Assembly (NCBI RefSeq): GCF_003675855.1 | Contig: NZ_RCIH01000005.1 | Location: 124,001-188,000 of the forward strand | DNA: 64,000 nt | Direction of reading: 5' to 3' | From: Halostella salina | GTDB lineage: Archaea; Halobacteriota; Halobacteria; Halobacteriales; Natronoarchaeaceae | Shown here: one piece after another, positions 16,753 to 24,719 of the stretch | How the letters are laid out: every line of letters starts with the position of its first letter | How positions within the stretch are numbered: the stretch's first letter is position 1 | Notes under the pieces: model-generated | Database searches by the model: none | Told to the model about the DNA's origin: nothing | Seen by the model: the letters and a program-made list of their open reading frames with translations, nothing else | Translations under genes and position numbers: made by a program

Positions 16753-17119
16753 GGGACAGACCGAACCCATCGCCGCGCTCGCGGCGGTGCTCGCGGTCGG
16801 TGCTGGTCTCGCGCTGTACGCCGGGCTGGTCGACACGACGCTGGCTGGCGGCAGCGCTCGGGACGCGACGCCGGCGCTCCGCCGGGTCTGGCGCGCCGTC
16901 GCGGAGACCGGCGTCGTCTCGCCCGCCGACCTCGCGGCCGGTCTCGACACGGCACCCGACGGGCACGAGGTCCGGATCACCCTCTCCGCGGCCGGGGAGA
17001 CGTGGACTGCAGGTCCCGCCGCCCCGGCCGACGCGGCGTCGGCGTCCCGGACGGCGAGCGTCCGGGTCGACCCGGGGACGGTATGTGTCGGCCGCCTGCG
17101 CGTGGAGGTGTGGGCGTGA
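16730..17119 (+). CDS. Pilin-like small protein of the pilus-like cluster
   Basis: About 129 residues from GTG 16730 (an alternative GTG lies at 16721). The N-terminus SRWSTRRGQTEPIAALAA is a charged stretch ending Arg-Gly directly before an uncharged hydrophobic segment (IAALAAVLAVGAGLALYAGL), with Glu at +3 of the presumed cleavage after Gly. This resembles archaeal prepilin peptidase (PibD) substrates. The remainder is a short soluble domain with a single late Cys. It overlaps the preceding gene by 23 nt and the next by 4 nt (GTGA), so translation is probably coupled. Confidence 0.7.
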   Translation: MSRWSTRRGQTEPIAALAAVLAVGAGLALYAGLVDTTLAGGSARDATPALRRVWRAVAETGVVSPADLAAGLDTAPDGHEVRITLSAAGETWTAGPAAPADAASASRTASVRVDPGTVCVGRLRVEVWA

Positions 17120-17952
17120 CCGACCGCGCCGTCAGCACCGTGGTCGACGCCGCGCTGTGCCTGCTGCTCGTCACCGGCGCGGTCGCCACGCTCGCCTACG
17201 TGCCGTCCGACCCGGACCCGACCCGCGCGACCGCGGCCGACGAGACGGCCGACGCGCTCGGCGCGAGCACGGCAAGAGTCAACTACACGCTCGCCGTCGA
17301 CGGGAACGAACTTGACCGGTCCGCGCAGGGCACGCTCGCCGAACTGCTCGCGGACGCCGCCGTCGCGAACGCCACCGTCAGAGGACGACCGATTTCGCCC
17401 GCCAGCGACCGGTACGTCGACCGCGCCACGGCCGTCGTTGCGGACGCCGTCGACCGGCCGAACGCGTCGGTCGCGGTGCGTGCGGTCTGGATACCGTACC
17501 CCGGATCGCCGGTCCGCGGCGAGGTGACGGCCGGCGACCCGCCGCCACGAGGAGCCGACGTGCACGTCGCCACGCTGACGGTCCCGAGCGGCGGCCCGAC
17601 CGTGACGACGCCTGCTGGTGACCGGGCCGGCTACCGGGCCGTCGCCCGGCGGACCGCCCGCAGCGTCGTCCGAACGCTGTTTCCACCCGCGGAGACGGCG
17701 CTGACGCTCGCCGACCCCGCGACGCGACCGCTCGCGGTCACCCGGTACGACCGGTTCGCTGCGGCGGTGGGGACGGAGGCCGATCCCGGACCGAGTGGGT
17801 CGGACGTGGGGCGGGCGAACGGCCGGCTCGCGGACGCGCTGACCGAGTCCGCGGCCGACGAGTTCGCCGGGTCGTTCGAGTCGCCACACGCAGCCGCGGC
17901 CGCCGCGTCGCCGGGGGAAGTTCGGATCGTCGTGGAGGTGTGGGAGCGATGA
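17116..17952 (+). CDS. Pilin-like protein of the pilus-like cluster (DUF7285-like)
   Basis: 278 residues from the GTG overlapping the preceding stop. The N-terminus MTDRAVSTVVDAALCLLLV closely matches haloarchaeal pilin starts (Arg-Ala/Gly followed by Val-Ser and a hydrophobic helix), so processing after Ala is plausible. The remaining approximately 240 residues form an outside domain rich in Ala, Thr, Asp and Arg with Asn-x-Thr/Ser sites (NYT, NAT, NAS) that could be N-glycosylated. Its stop overlaps the start of the 1019-residue gene (ATGA). Confidence 0.72.
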   Translation: MTDRAVSTVVDAALCLLLVTGAVATLAYVPSDPDPTRATAADETADALGASTARVNYTLAVDGNELDRSAQGTLAELLADAAVANATVRGRPISPASDRYVDRATAVVADAVDRPNASVAVRAVWIPYPGSPVRGEVTAGDPPPRGADVHVATLTVPSGGPTVTTPAGDRAGYRAVARRTARSVVRTLFPPAETALTLADPATRPLAVTRYDRFAAAVGTEADPGPSGSDVGRANGRLADALTESAADEFAGSFESPHAAAAAASPGEVRIVVEVWER

Positions 17953-20900
17953 GGCTGGCCGACGACCGCCGGGCACGCGTTCCCTTCGCCCTCGTCGGCG
18001 TTCTCCTGCTCGTGGGCAGCGCCACGCTGGGGGTGAGCCTGATCGACGACCGGAACGGGACGCCGGAGGTCGACGCGGCGGCCGCAGTCGACCGCGCCGA
18101 CGCCGCGGTCCAGACGACCGTCCGGGGCGCGGTCGCCGACGCGAGCAGGCGAGCCGCGGCCGCACCCGTCATCGAACCGGCGAACACCACCTACGGCCGG
18201 GCGATCAACGACTCGTCGCCGTTCCGCGACGCGCTCCGGGTCCGGATCTATCTCGCGGTGCAGTCCCGGCTCGGTGCCGTCGACGAACGCGTCCGGACCG
18301 CCCGGGCGACCGCCTCGTTGCCGCCCGTGACGAACGCGTCCGACCTCCGGGCGGCCAAGCGTCGCGTCGCCGTCGAGCGCACCGGCGAGGGCCAACTCGC
18401 GGTCGCGGTGCGAAACGTCTCGTTCGTCGCGGAGCGCGACGACCGAACGGTGCTGCGGGACGAGCGCACGGTCAACGTCACCGTCCCGACGCCGGTGCTG
18501 CTGCTCCACGACCGCGTCCGGACGTACGAGGGGCGACTGAACCGCGGGGGGCTCGACGGCACCGGCTTCGGCCGGCGCGTCACGGCGCGGCTGTACGCGA
18601 TGACCTGGGCGCGCGGCTACGCGCAGTACGGCGGCGCGCCGATCGCAAACGTCGTCGGGAACCGCCACGTCGAACTGGCGGCCAACGGCGCAGCGCTGGA
18701 GACCCAGCGCGCCGTCTTCGGCCGCGCTGACCCGGGCGGCCGCCTTGCGCTCGCCAAGGGGACGGCCCGCGTCGGGATCACCGACGTACTGGCCGGCAGG
18801 GGACTCGGCGGCGAGGCGTGGGTCAACTACGTCCTCGGGGAGGGGGATCCGCCCCGCGGCGCGATCGCCGGCCTCGGGAACGCGAGCGCCGGGGTGTCGC
18901 CCGGAAAGACGACCACCGTGGCGGTGAACCACACCGCCGACGCGGCGGCGTACGACCTGCTGACCGGAGCCGACGGGGCGAGCCTCGACGAGGTCATCGA
19001 CGAGACGTACGAGACCGAGGTCCGGCTGATCTCCGACGTTCGGACCGTGCCCCCCGAGGTTCGCCCGCGCACGGAGCCGGACGGCGGCAACTGGACGCTG
19101 AACGACACCACGCGAGAGACGCACGTCTCGGTCGGCGACGGTCGCGCGCCGCTCCCGGCGGTTCCCGGCGGCTTCCACGAACTGCGATCGTACAGGCGCG
19201 TCGTCGAGGAGCGGACGGTCGCCCACCGCGAGTGGGTCAGGGGCAACGAGACCAGAACGACGGTCGACCGGTGGACGACCCGACACCGGGTCGGTCTCCG
19301 GATCGTCGGCACCCACGCCGCCGGCGAGCGCGTCCCGAACCACGCGGTCGACGGCGTTCACTCCGAGGGCGGCGCGCTCGACGGGCGGAACCTCCGGGGC
19401 ATCGAACGCCGCGCGGCGAAGCGACTCGTCGTACACCGCGGCGGCGCGAACGACCTGGCGCGCGCAGCGGCGACCGGCGACGACCCGGACGCGACCGCGA
19501 CGATCGAGGGGCAGCAACCGGACCGGGTGGAGCGCTGGGTCTACGCCGACGTGGCAGCACTCCGCGACCGCGTCCGAACGATCTCGGTCACGGTACAGCG
19601 GGCCGAACTCGCGACCGGGAGCAACCCGCCGGCCGAACTCGCGGCGAAGCTCCGGTCCCGGCGGGCGGACCTCGTCGACGCCCCGGCGCAGTACGACGGC
19701 GTCGCGGACCGTGCCCGCGTCGCCGCTCGCGCCGCCTACGTCGACCGGACGATCCGCCTGCTGGAGCGACAGGCCGCCGCGGTCGACGAGACGCAGGCGG
19801 CGCTGAACGACGCACTGGGCGACCTCGATGCGGTCGCTGGTGACCGGCTTCAGGAGCTGATCGAAGTCGGGCAGGCGGTCGACCAGCCGGGGCGACACGT
19901 CGTCGACACCGACGCCGGCCCGACGACCCTCCGTGTCGACGGTGCGCCCGCGTACCTCACTACGGCGTCGGTCGACCACGAGCGAGTCCCGGCGGTGGCC
20001 GAGGGAGAGACGTACCACCCGCTGGTCGCGCGAAACAGGAACATCGTCACCGTACCGTACGGCGATGCCGCCGAGCAGATCGTCGGCAAGTTCGCCGACG
20101 ACACGACCCGCGTCGACCTGCAGACTGCGGCGAAGACGCTCCGGGCGGCCAACAGCGCGCTCGCCGCGGTCGACGACGAGGGGCTGGCCGACGGTCGCGA
20201 CAATCTCCGGGGTGCCGTGCGGTCGGGGGTCCGCGAAGCGACCGACGAGACGGCGGCCGAACTGGCCGACGCGACGGAGCTGACCCCGGGAGAGAGTCGT
20301 GCCGTCGTCACGGCCGGTCTCGCGAGGTGGGACTCGCCCGCGGCCCGCGCGCTGGCGCTGGCGAACGGCTCGGCCGCCGCGCCGATCGCCGACGCCGCGA
20401 TGCGGCGAGCCGACACGCCGGGCGCGGCGGCCTGGCGGGACAGAGTTCGGACGCGACTGCGCGTCGCGACGACCGAAGCGATGGCGGACAGTTCGATCCG
20501 CCTCCCGGAGGGTCCGGTCCGGACCGTCGCTGACGAACTCCGTGCGGTCGCGCGAACCCGGCTGGAAGGCAGGGTCGAGGACGGGCTCCGGAACGCCGGG
20601 GACCGCGTCTCGAAGCGGCTTGCTGGAACGCGGACCGCCGTCCCCGCCGGCGTGCCGGTGACGCCGGTACCGGGGTACTGGTACGCGACGGCAAACGCCT
20701 GGGAGATCGACATCGGCGGGCAGTACGCCCGCTTTACCGTCCGGGCCGGCCGTGAGTCGCCGGCGACGCCGGGCGGGTCCATCGCGTACTCGCGGGACGG
20801 CTCGCCCGTCTCGCTCGACGTTGACGACGACGGCGAACGCGAGCGGCTCGGCCGGTCGACACGCGTGTCGTTCGAGGCGTCGACGACGGTGCTCATCGTC

Positions 20901-21008
20901 GTCCCGCCGGGCAAGAGCGGGGTCGGCGACGTGGACGGGCAGCGGACGGAGGAGTCCCCAGGCTGGCCGGACGCCGGCCCCGGGGATCTGAAGCCACTTG
21001 TACGGTGA
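17949..21008 (+). CDS. Giant exported protein of the pilus-like cluster (DUF7286-like)
   Basis: 1019 residues. A basic N-terminus (RLADDRRARVPF) precedes one hydrophobic helix (ALVGVLLLVGSATLGVSL), then nearly 1000 residues of outside domain with many Asn-x-Ser/Thr sequons (NTT, NDS, NVT, NHT, NWT) and Arg/Asp/Ala-rich helical stretches. No catalytic motif is recognised. Near the C-terminus is a distinct Tyr/Trp-rich segment (VPGYWYATANAWEIDIGGQY) followed by Asp-rich sequence. It may be the major external component, adhesin or assembly scaffold of the machine; that is inference. Start chosen by the ATGA overlap with the previous gene. Confidence 0.8.
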   Translation: MRLADDRRARVPFALVGVLLLVGSATLGVSLIDDRNGTPEVDAAAAVDRADAAVQTTVRGAVADASRRAAAAPVIEPANTTYGRAINDSSPFRDALRVRIYLAVQSRLGAVDERVRTARATASLPPVTNASDLRAAKRRVAVERTGEGQLAVAVRNVSFVAERDDRTVLRDERTVNVTVPTPVLLLHDRVRTYEGRLNRGGLDGTGFGRRVTARLYAMTWARGYAQYGGAPIANVVGNRHVELAANGAALETQRAVFGRADPGGRLALAKGTARVGITDVLAGRGLGGEAWVNYVLGEGDPPRGAIAGLGNASAGVSPGKTTTVAVNHTADAAAYDLLTGADGASLDEVIDETYETEVRLISDVRTVPPEVRPRTEPDGGNWTLNDTTRETHVSVGDGRAPLPAVPGGFHELRSYRRVVEERTVAHREWVRGNETRTTVDRWTTRHRVGLRIVGTHAAGERVPNHAVDGVHSEGGALDGRNLRGIERRAAKRLVVHRGGANDLARAAATGDDPDATATIEGQQPDRVERWVYADVAALRDRVRTISVTVQRAELATGSNPPAELAAKLRSRRADLVDAPAQYDGVADRARVAARAAYVDRTIRLLERQAAAVDETQAALNDALGDLDAVAGDRLQELIEVGQAVDQPGRHVVDTDAGPTTLRVDGAPAYLTTASVDHERVPAVAEGETYHPLVARNRNIVTVPYGDAAEQIVGKFADDTTRVDLQTAAKTLRAANSALAAVDDEGLADGRDNLRGAVRSGVREATDETAAELADATELTPGESRAVVTAGLARWDSPAARALALANGSAAAPIADAAMRRADTPGAAAWRDRVRTRLRVATTEAMADSSIRLPEGPVRTVADELRAVARTRLEGRVEDGLRNAGDRVSKRLAGTRTAVPAGVPVTPVPGYWYATANAWEIDIGGQYARFTVRAGRESPATPGGSIAYSRDGSPVSLDVDDDGERERLGRSTRVSFEASTTVLIVVPPGKSGVGDVDGQRTEESPGWPDAGPGDLKPLVR

Positions 21009-21024
21009 TCCCGTACGGGAAGCC

Positions 21025-21453
21025 ATGTTTCACGAACATCGGACGGACGTCGACGGGCTGTCGCCCGGCGACCTGCGGGCGGAGTACGACGCTGACCTCG
21101 CGGCCGCCGCCGAGCACGCGGGCGTAGAGACCGCCGCCGAGGCGGCTGACGTCGACCCGTCGACTGTCGAGGCGCTGATAGCCGGCGACTCGCCGGACCT
21201 CACGCTGGAGGCCGCCGCGGCCATTCAGACGCTCGACCCGGACGCGCCCAGCGCGGACACGCTCGTCGAGATGGCCTGCGAGCACCTCCTGCTCGGGATG
21301 ACGACGGGCGTGATGGACGTCGACGCGGTCGCCCGGGAACTGGCGATCGATCTGGACCCCAAGGAGGTCCAGCAGAAGATAGAGCGGCGCGCGCCGATGA
21401 CGTTCGACGAGTTCGTCCACGTCCAACACGCCATCGCCGGGCGGCAGCCGTGA
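21025..21453 (+). CDS. DUF5791-like conserved haloarchaeal protein
   Basis: 142 residues, acidic and mostly alpha-helical, no membrane segment. The pattern GLSPGDLRAEYDADLAAAAE, then VDPSTVEALIAGDSPDLTLE, resembles a helix-turn-helix-like module, and matches what I recall of DUF5791. Function unknown. It starts 16 nt after the giant exported protein, so read-through from that operon is possible, though nothing links it to the machine. An in-frame ATG at 20998 lies inside the upstream gene and is not preferred. Confidence 0.8.
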   Translation: MFHEHRTDVDGLSPGDLRAEYDADLAAAAEHAGVETAAEAADVDPSTVEALIAGDSPDLTLEAAAAIQTLDPDAPSADTLVEMACEHLLLGMTTGVMDVDAVARELAIDLDPKEVQQKIERRAPMTFDEFVHVQHAIAGRQP

Positions 21454-21484
21454 GACCTACGTGTCGGCGGCCGAAGGTGGCGAC

Positions 21485-22378
21485 ATGAACGTCGCTATCC
21501 TCGGCTGTGGCTACGTCGGGCTGGAGCTGGGCCGACAGCTACGCGACGCCGGCCACGATGTCGTCGGCGTCCGGCGGTCGGACGACGGGATCGCCGCCGT
21601 CGACGACGCCGGCCTGACCGCGGTGCAGGCGGACGTGACCGACCGCGAATCGCTGGCGGCCGTCGCGGACGCGGACGCGCTGGTGTTCGCCGCAAGTTCG
21701 GGCGGGCGCGGTGCGGACGCCGCCCGGCGCGTGTACGTCGACGGGCTTCGGACGGTTATCGCCGCGTTCGGCGAGCGCGCCTCGCCGCCGGACCGGCTGG
21801 TGTACACGTCCAGCACGGGCGTGTACGGCGACCACGGCGGCGACTGGGTCGACGAGACGACGCCGCTGGAGCCGACGACCGAGAAGACGCGGGTACTCGC
21901 CGAGGCGGAGCGCGTCGCGCGGGAGGAGGCGGCCGGGTACGGCATCGACGGCACCGTCGCACGGTTCGCGGGGCTGTACGGGCCCGACAGGTACCGGCTC
22001 CGGCGGTACGTCGAGGGGCCGGTGACGGAAGGGTACCTGAACATGGTCCATCGGGACGACGCCGCCGGGGCGGTGCGGTACCTGCTGGAGACGGACCGGG
22101 CCCGCGACGACGCGGTGCTCGTCGTCGACGACGAGCCGGTTTCGAAGTGGGCGTTCGCCGACTGGCTGGCCGAGCAGTGCGGCGTGGAGCCACCCGAGAA
22201 ACGGACGAAAGCGGAGCGCCTCGCCGACGGCGACCTCTCCGCGGCCGCGAAGCGACGGATCCAGACGAGCAAGCGCTGTTCGAACGACCGGCTCCGGGAG
22301 ATGGGCTACGCGTTCGCGTATCCGACGTACCGCGAGGGGTACCGCGACGCGGTCGCTGCGTACCGGGCCGAACCGTAG
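21485..22378 (+). CDS. NAD(P)-dependent SDR-family epimerase/reductase (YeeZ-like)
   Basis: 297 residues. Rossmann motif MNVAILGCGYVGLELGRQL at the N-terminus, an extended-SDR active-site region VYTSSTGVYGDHGG (Ser and Tyr around residues 115-122) and a conserved RFAGLYGPDRY. This set is typical of the NAD-dependent epimerase/dehydratase group that includes YeeZ. Substrate not predictable. Start chosen at the ATG 5' to the glycine-rich loop; upstream in-frame codons add only eight residues. Confidence 0.88.
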   Translation: MNVAILGCGYVGLELGRQLRDAGHDVVGVRRSDDGIAAVDDAGLTAVQADVTDRESLAAVADADALVFAASSGGRGADAARRVYVDGLRTVIAAFGERASPPDRLVYTSSTGVYGDHGGDWVDETTPLEPTTEKTRVLAEAERVAREEAAGYGIDGTVARFAGLYGPDRYRLRRYVEGPVTEGYLNMVHRDDAAGAVRYLLETDRARDDAVLVVDDEPVSKWAFADWLAEQCGVEPPEKRTKAERLADGDLSAAAKRRIQTSKRCSNDRLREMGYAFAYPTYREGYRDAVAAYRAEP

Positions 22379-22416
22379 GGGGAACCTTCTTACCGGTTGA
22401 TAAAGACTGGAGGCAT

Positions 22417-23589
22417 ATGTTGTCGCTTGGAGGACCCGCCACCCCGCTCCAGGTCGACGCTCTCCGGGAGCTGTTGCCGGCGCTCTCCTCCCTCGAACTG
22501 GCGCTCGTCGGGGTCGGCGTCCTCGTGTTACTGCTTGGAATCGCTGCGGCAGTCGCGTGGTTCCGTCGTGACCCGGGCGAGCGGTTCAACCGGATCCTGT
22601 CGAAGCGCGACGAGGTCACCGTGCTGATGCATCCGAACCCGGACCCCGACGCGATGTCGTCGGCGATGGCCGTGGCGGCGATGGCCGAGGCCGTCGACAC
22701 CGAGCCGACGATCCAGTACCCCGGCGAGATCCGCCATCAGGAGAACCGGGCGTTTCAGACGGTACTTGGGCTGGACCTGGAACGGGTCGGGCGGGCCGCC
22801 GACCTGACGTCCGACGAGGTGATCCTCGTCGACCACAACGCCCCGCGGGGGTTCGACGGCGCGTCCTCCGTCGAGCCGTTCGCGGTCGTCGACCATCATC
22901 CCGGCAACGGGACGGGTGACGACTTCACCGACGTGCGAACCGACTACGGGGCGTGTGCGACCATCCTCGCGGAGTACTTCGAGTCGCTCGATGCGGAGCC
23001 GAACCCGGACGATGACGACGGGAGTGACCTTGAGCTAACCGACGAACTCGCGACCGGGCTCCTGTACGGGATCCAGTCCGACACGAACCGGCTGACGAAG
23101 GGCTGTTCGGGCGCGGAGTTCGAGGCCAGCGCGTTCCTCTACCCGGCCGTCGACCAGTCGGCGCTCGACCGCATCGCCAACCCGCAGGTGAGCGCTGACG
23201 TGCTGGAGACGAAGGCGCGGGCGATCTACGACCGGGAGGTGCGGGGGTCGTTCGCGGTGTGTGACGTAGGGGAGGTCGACGTGGTCGACGCCATCCCGCA
23301 GGCGGCCGACGAGCTGACGAGCCTCGAAGGCGTCACCGCGGTCGTCGTCTACGGCGAGCACGAGGGGACGCTCCACCTCTCGGGGCGCTCGCGCGACGAC
23401 CGCGTCCACATGGGCGAGGCGCTCCGGGCGGTCGTCGACGACATCCCGATGGCCGACGCGGGCGGCCACGCCCGGATGGGCGGCGGGCAGGTGTCCGTCG
23501 ACCACATGCACGGGATCGGTCCGTCGGACGGCCTCTCGCGCGACGAGTTCACCGGGCGGCTGTTCGCCGCGCTCGACGGCGACGTGTAG
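22417..23589 (+). CDS. Membrane-anchored DHH-DHHA1 phosphoesterase
   Basis: 390 residues. One transmembrane helix (LELALVGVGVLVLLLGIAAA, about residues 28-47), then a DHH domain with VLMHPNPDPDAMSS (metal-binding His and Asps) and VDHHPG, and a C-terminal DHHA1 domain ending in the family motif AGGHARMGGGQV. Such enzymes hydrolyse nanoRNA, pAp or cyclic di-AMP. Haloarchaea make c-di-AMP, and the membrane anchor recalls GdpP-type phosphodiesterases, so c-di-AMP or pApA hydrolysis is a reasonable hypothesis. There is no PAS or GGDEF domain. Promoter-like AT-rich sequence lies around 22388-22396. Confidence 0.88.
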   Translation: MLSLGGPATPLQVDALRELLPALSSLELALVGVGVLVLLLGIAAAVAWFRRDPGERFNRILSKRDEVTVLMHPNPDPDAMSSAMAVAAMAEAVDTEPTIQYPGEIRHQENRAFQTVLGLDLERVGRAADLTSDEVILVDHNAPRGFDGASSVEPFAVVDHHPGNGTGDDFTDVRTDYGACATILAEYFESLDAEPNPDDDDGSDLELTDELATGLLYGIQSDTNRLTKGCSGAEFEASAFLYPAVDQSALDRIANPQVSADVLETKARAIYDREVRGSFAVCDVGEVDVVDAIPQAADELTSLEGVTAVVVYGEHEGTLHLSGRSRDDRVHMGEALRAVVDDIPMADAGGHARMGGGQVSVDHMHGIGPSDGLSRDEFTGRLFAALDGDV

Positions 23590-23621
23590 GGCTTTTCCCC
23601 GCGCCGGCCGTACGCGCTCGC

Positions 23622-24710
23622 ATGGCAACCGGGCAGGGAACATGGGACTACCGGGACCGCTTTGGCGACTCGTTCGGGCGCACGTTCTTCCGCCGGTACG
23701 GCGACGGCGTCGTCTCCAGCGTCGGCGTCGGTACGTACCTCGGCGACCCCACCGATGCGGTGGACGAGGGGTACCGCGAATCGGTCCGGACGGCGCTGGA
23801 GAGCGGCGTCAACGTCGTCGACACGGCGATCAACTACCGGTGTCAGCGCAGCGAGCGCGCGGTCGGCGACGCGGTCGCGGACGCCGACGTCGACCGCGAC
23901 GCCGTCCTCGTCGCCACGAAAGGCGGATTCGTCCCGTTCGACGGCGAGCGTCCCGACGACCCCGGCCGGTACGTCCGCGAGGAGTACGTCGAGACGGGAC
24001 TCGTCGACCGCGAGGACTTGGTCCGGGGAAGTCACTGCATCGCGCCCGACTTCCTCGACGACCAGCTCGACCGCTCGCTGTCGAACCTCGGGCTGGAGAC
24101 AGTCGACCTCTACTACGTCCACAACCCGGAGACGCAGCTCGCCGAGCGCTCCCGGGAGGCGGTGTACGACCGGCTGGAGGCGGCGTTCCGGCGGCTCGAG
24201 GAACGTATCGCCGACGGGGACCTGAACGCCTACGGCGTGGCGACGTGGGACGCGTTCCGCGTGCCGCCCGACCACGAGCAGTACCTCTCGCTCCCGGAAG
24301 TCGCCTCGCGCGCACGGAGCGCCGCCGACGCCGCCGGCAACGACACGACCGGGTTCGGTTCCGTCCAGTTGCCGTTCAACGTCGCCATGGCCGACGCGTT
24401 CACCGTCGAGGCCCACGAGTCGCCGGACGGGCCGACGAGCGCGCTCGCGTTCGCCCGCGAGGCGGGGATCGACGTGTTCACCAGCGCCAGCATCGCGCAG
24501 GGACAGCTCGCCGAATCGATCCCCGACGACGTGGCCGAGCGGCTGGCCGGCGACACGACGGCGCAGCGAGCGATAAACTTCGCGCGGAGCGCGCCGGGGG
24601 TCACCTGCGCGCTGGTCGGCGCGAGTTCGCCCGACCACGTCGCGGAGAACGTCGCCGCCGGCACGTTCGACCCGATGGGGGCCGACGCGTTCGACGCCGT
24701 CTTCGAGTGA
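23622..24710 (+). CDS. Aldo/keto reductase
   Basis: 362 residues, TIM-barrel aldo/keto reductase. Recognisable features are LESGVNVVDTAINYRCQRSER (catalytic Asp/Tyr strand and helix, quoted in part), KGGFVPF (catalytic Lys), DLYYVHNPE (His), and the C-terminal NADPH-binding region GVTCALVGASSPDHVAENV. Longer than average because of the insertion around residues 95-135. Substrate unknown. It runs towards the convergent sensor kinase, with only 9 bases between stops. Confidence 0.9.
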   Translation: MATGQGTWDYRDRFGDSFGRTFFRRYGDGVVSSVGVGTYLGDPTDAVDEGYRESVRTALESGVNVVDTAINYRCQRSERAVGDAVADADVDRDAVLVATKGGFVPFDGERPDDPGRYVREEYVETGLVDREDLVRGSHCIAPDFLDDQLDRSLSNLGLETVDLYYVHNPETQLAERSREAVYDRLEAAFRRLEERIADGDLNAYGVATWDAFRVPPDHEQYLSLPEVASRARSAADAAGNDTTGFGSVQLPFNVAMADAFTVEAHESPDGPTSALAFAREAGIDVFTSASIAQGQLAESIPDDVAERLAGDTTAQRAINFARSAPGVTCALVGASSPDHVAENVAAGTFDPMGADAFDAVFE

Positions 24711-24719
24711 CCCGACGAG

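Noticed and set aside
17631-21026. 1131-codon open frame on the minus strand
   Set aside because: It lies entirely antisense to the 17949-21008 gene. Long antisense frames arise from GC-rich third positions; the translation is Arg/Val/Gly-rich with no family motif and no promoter.
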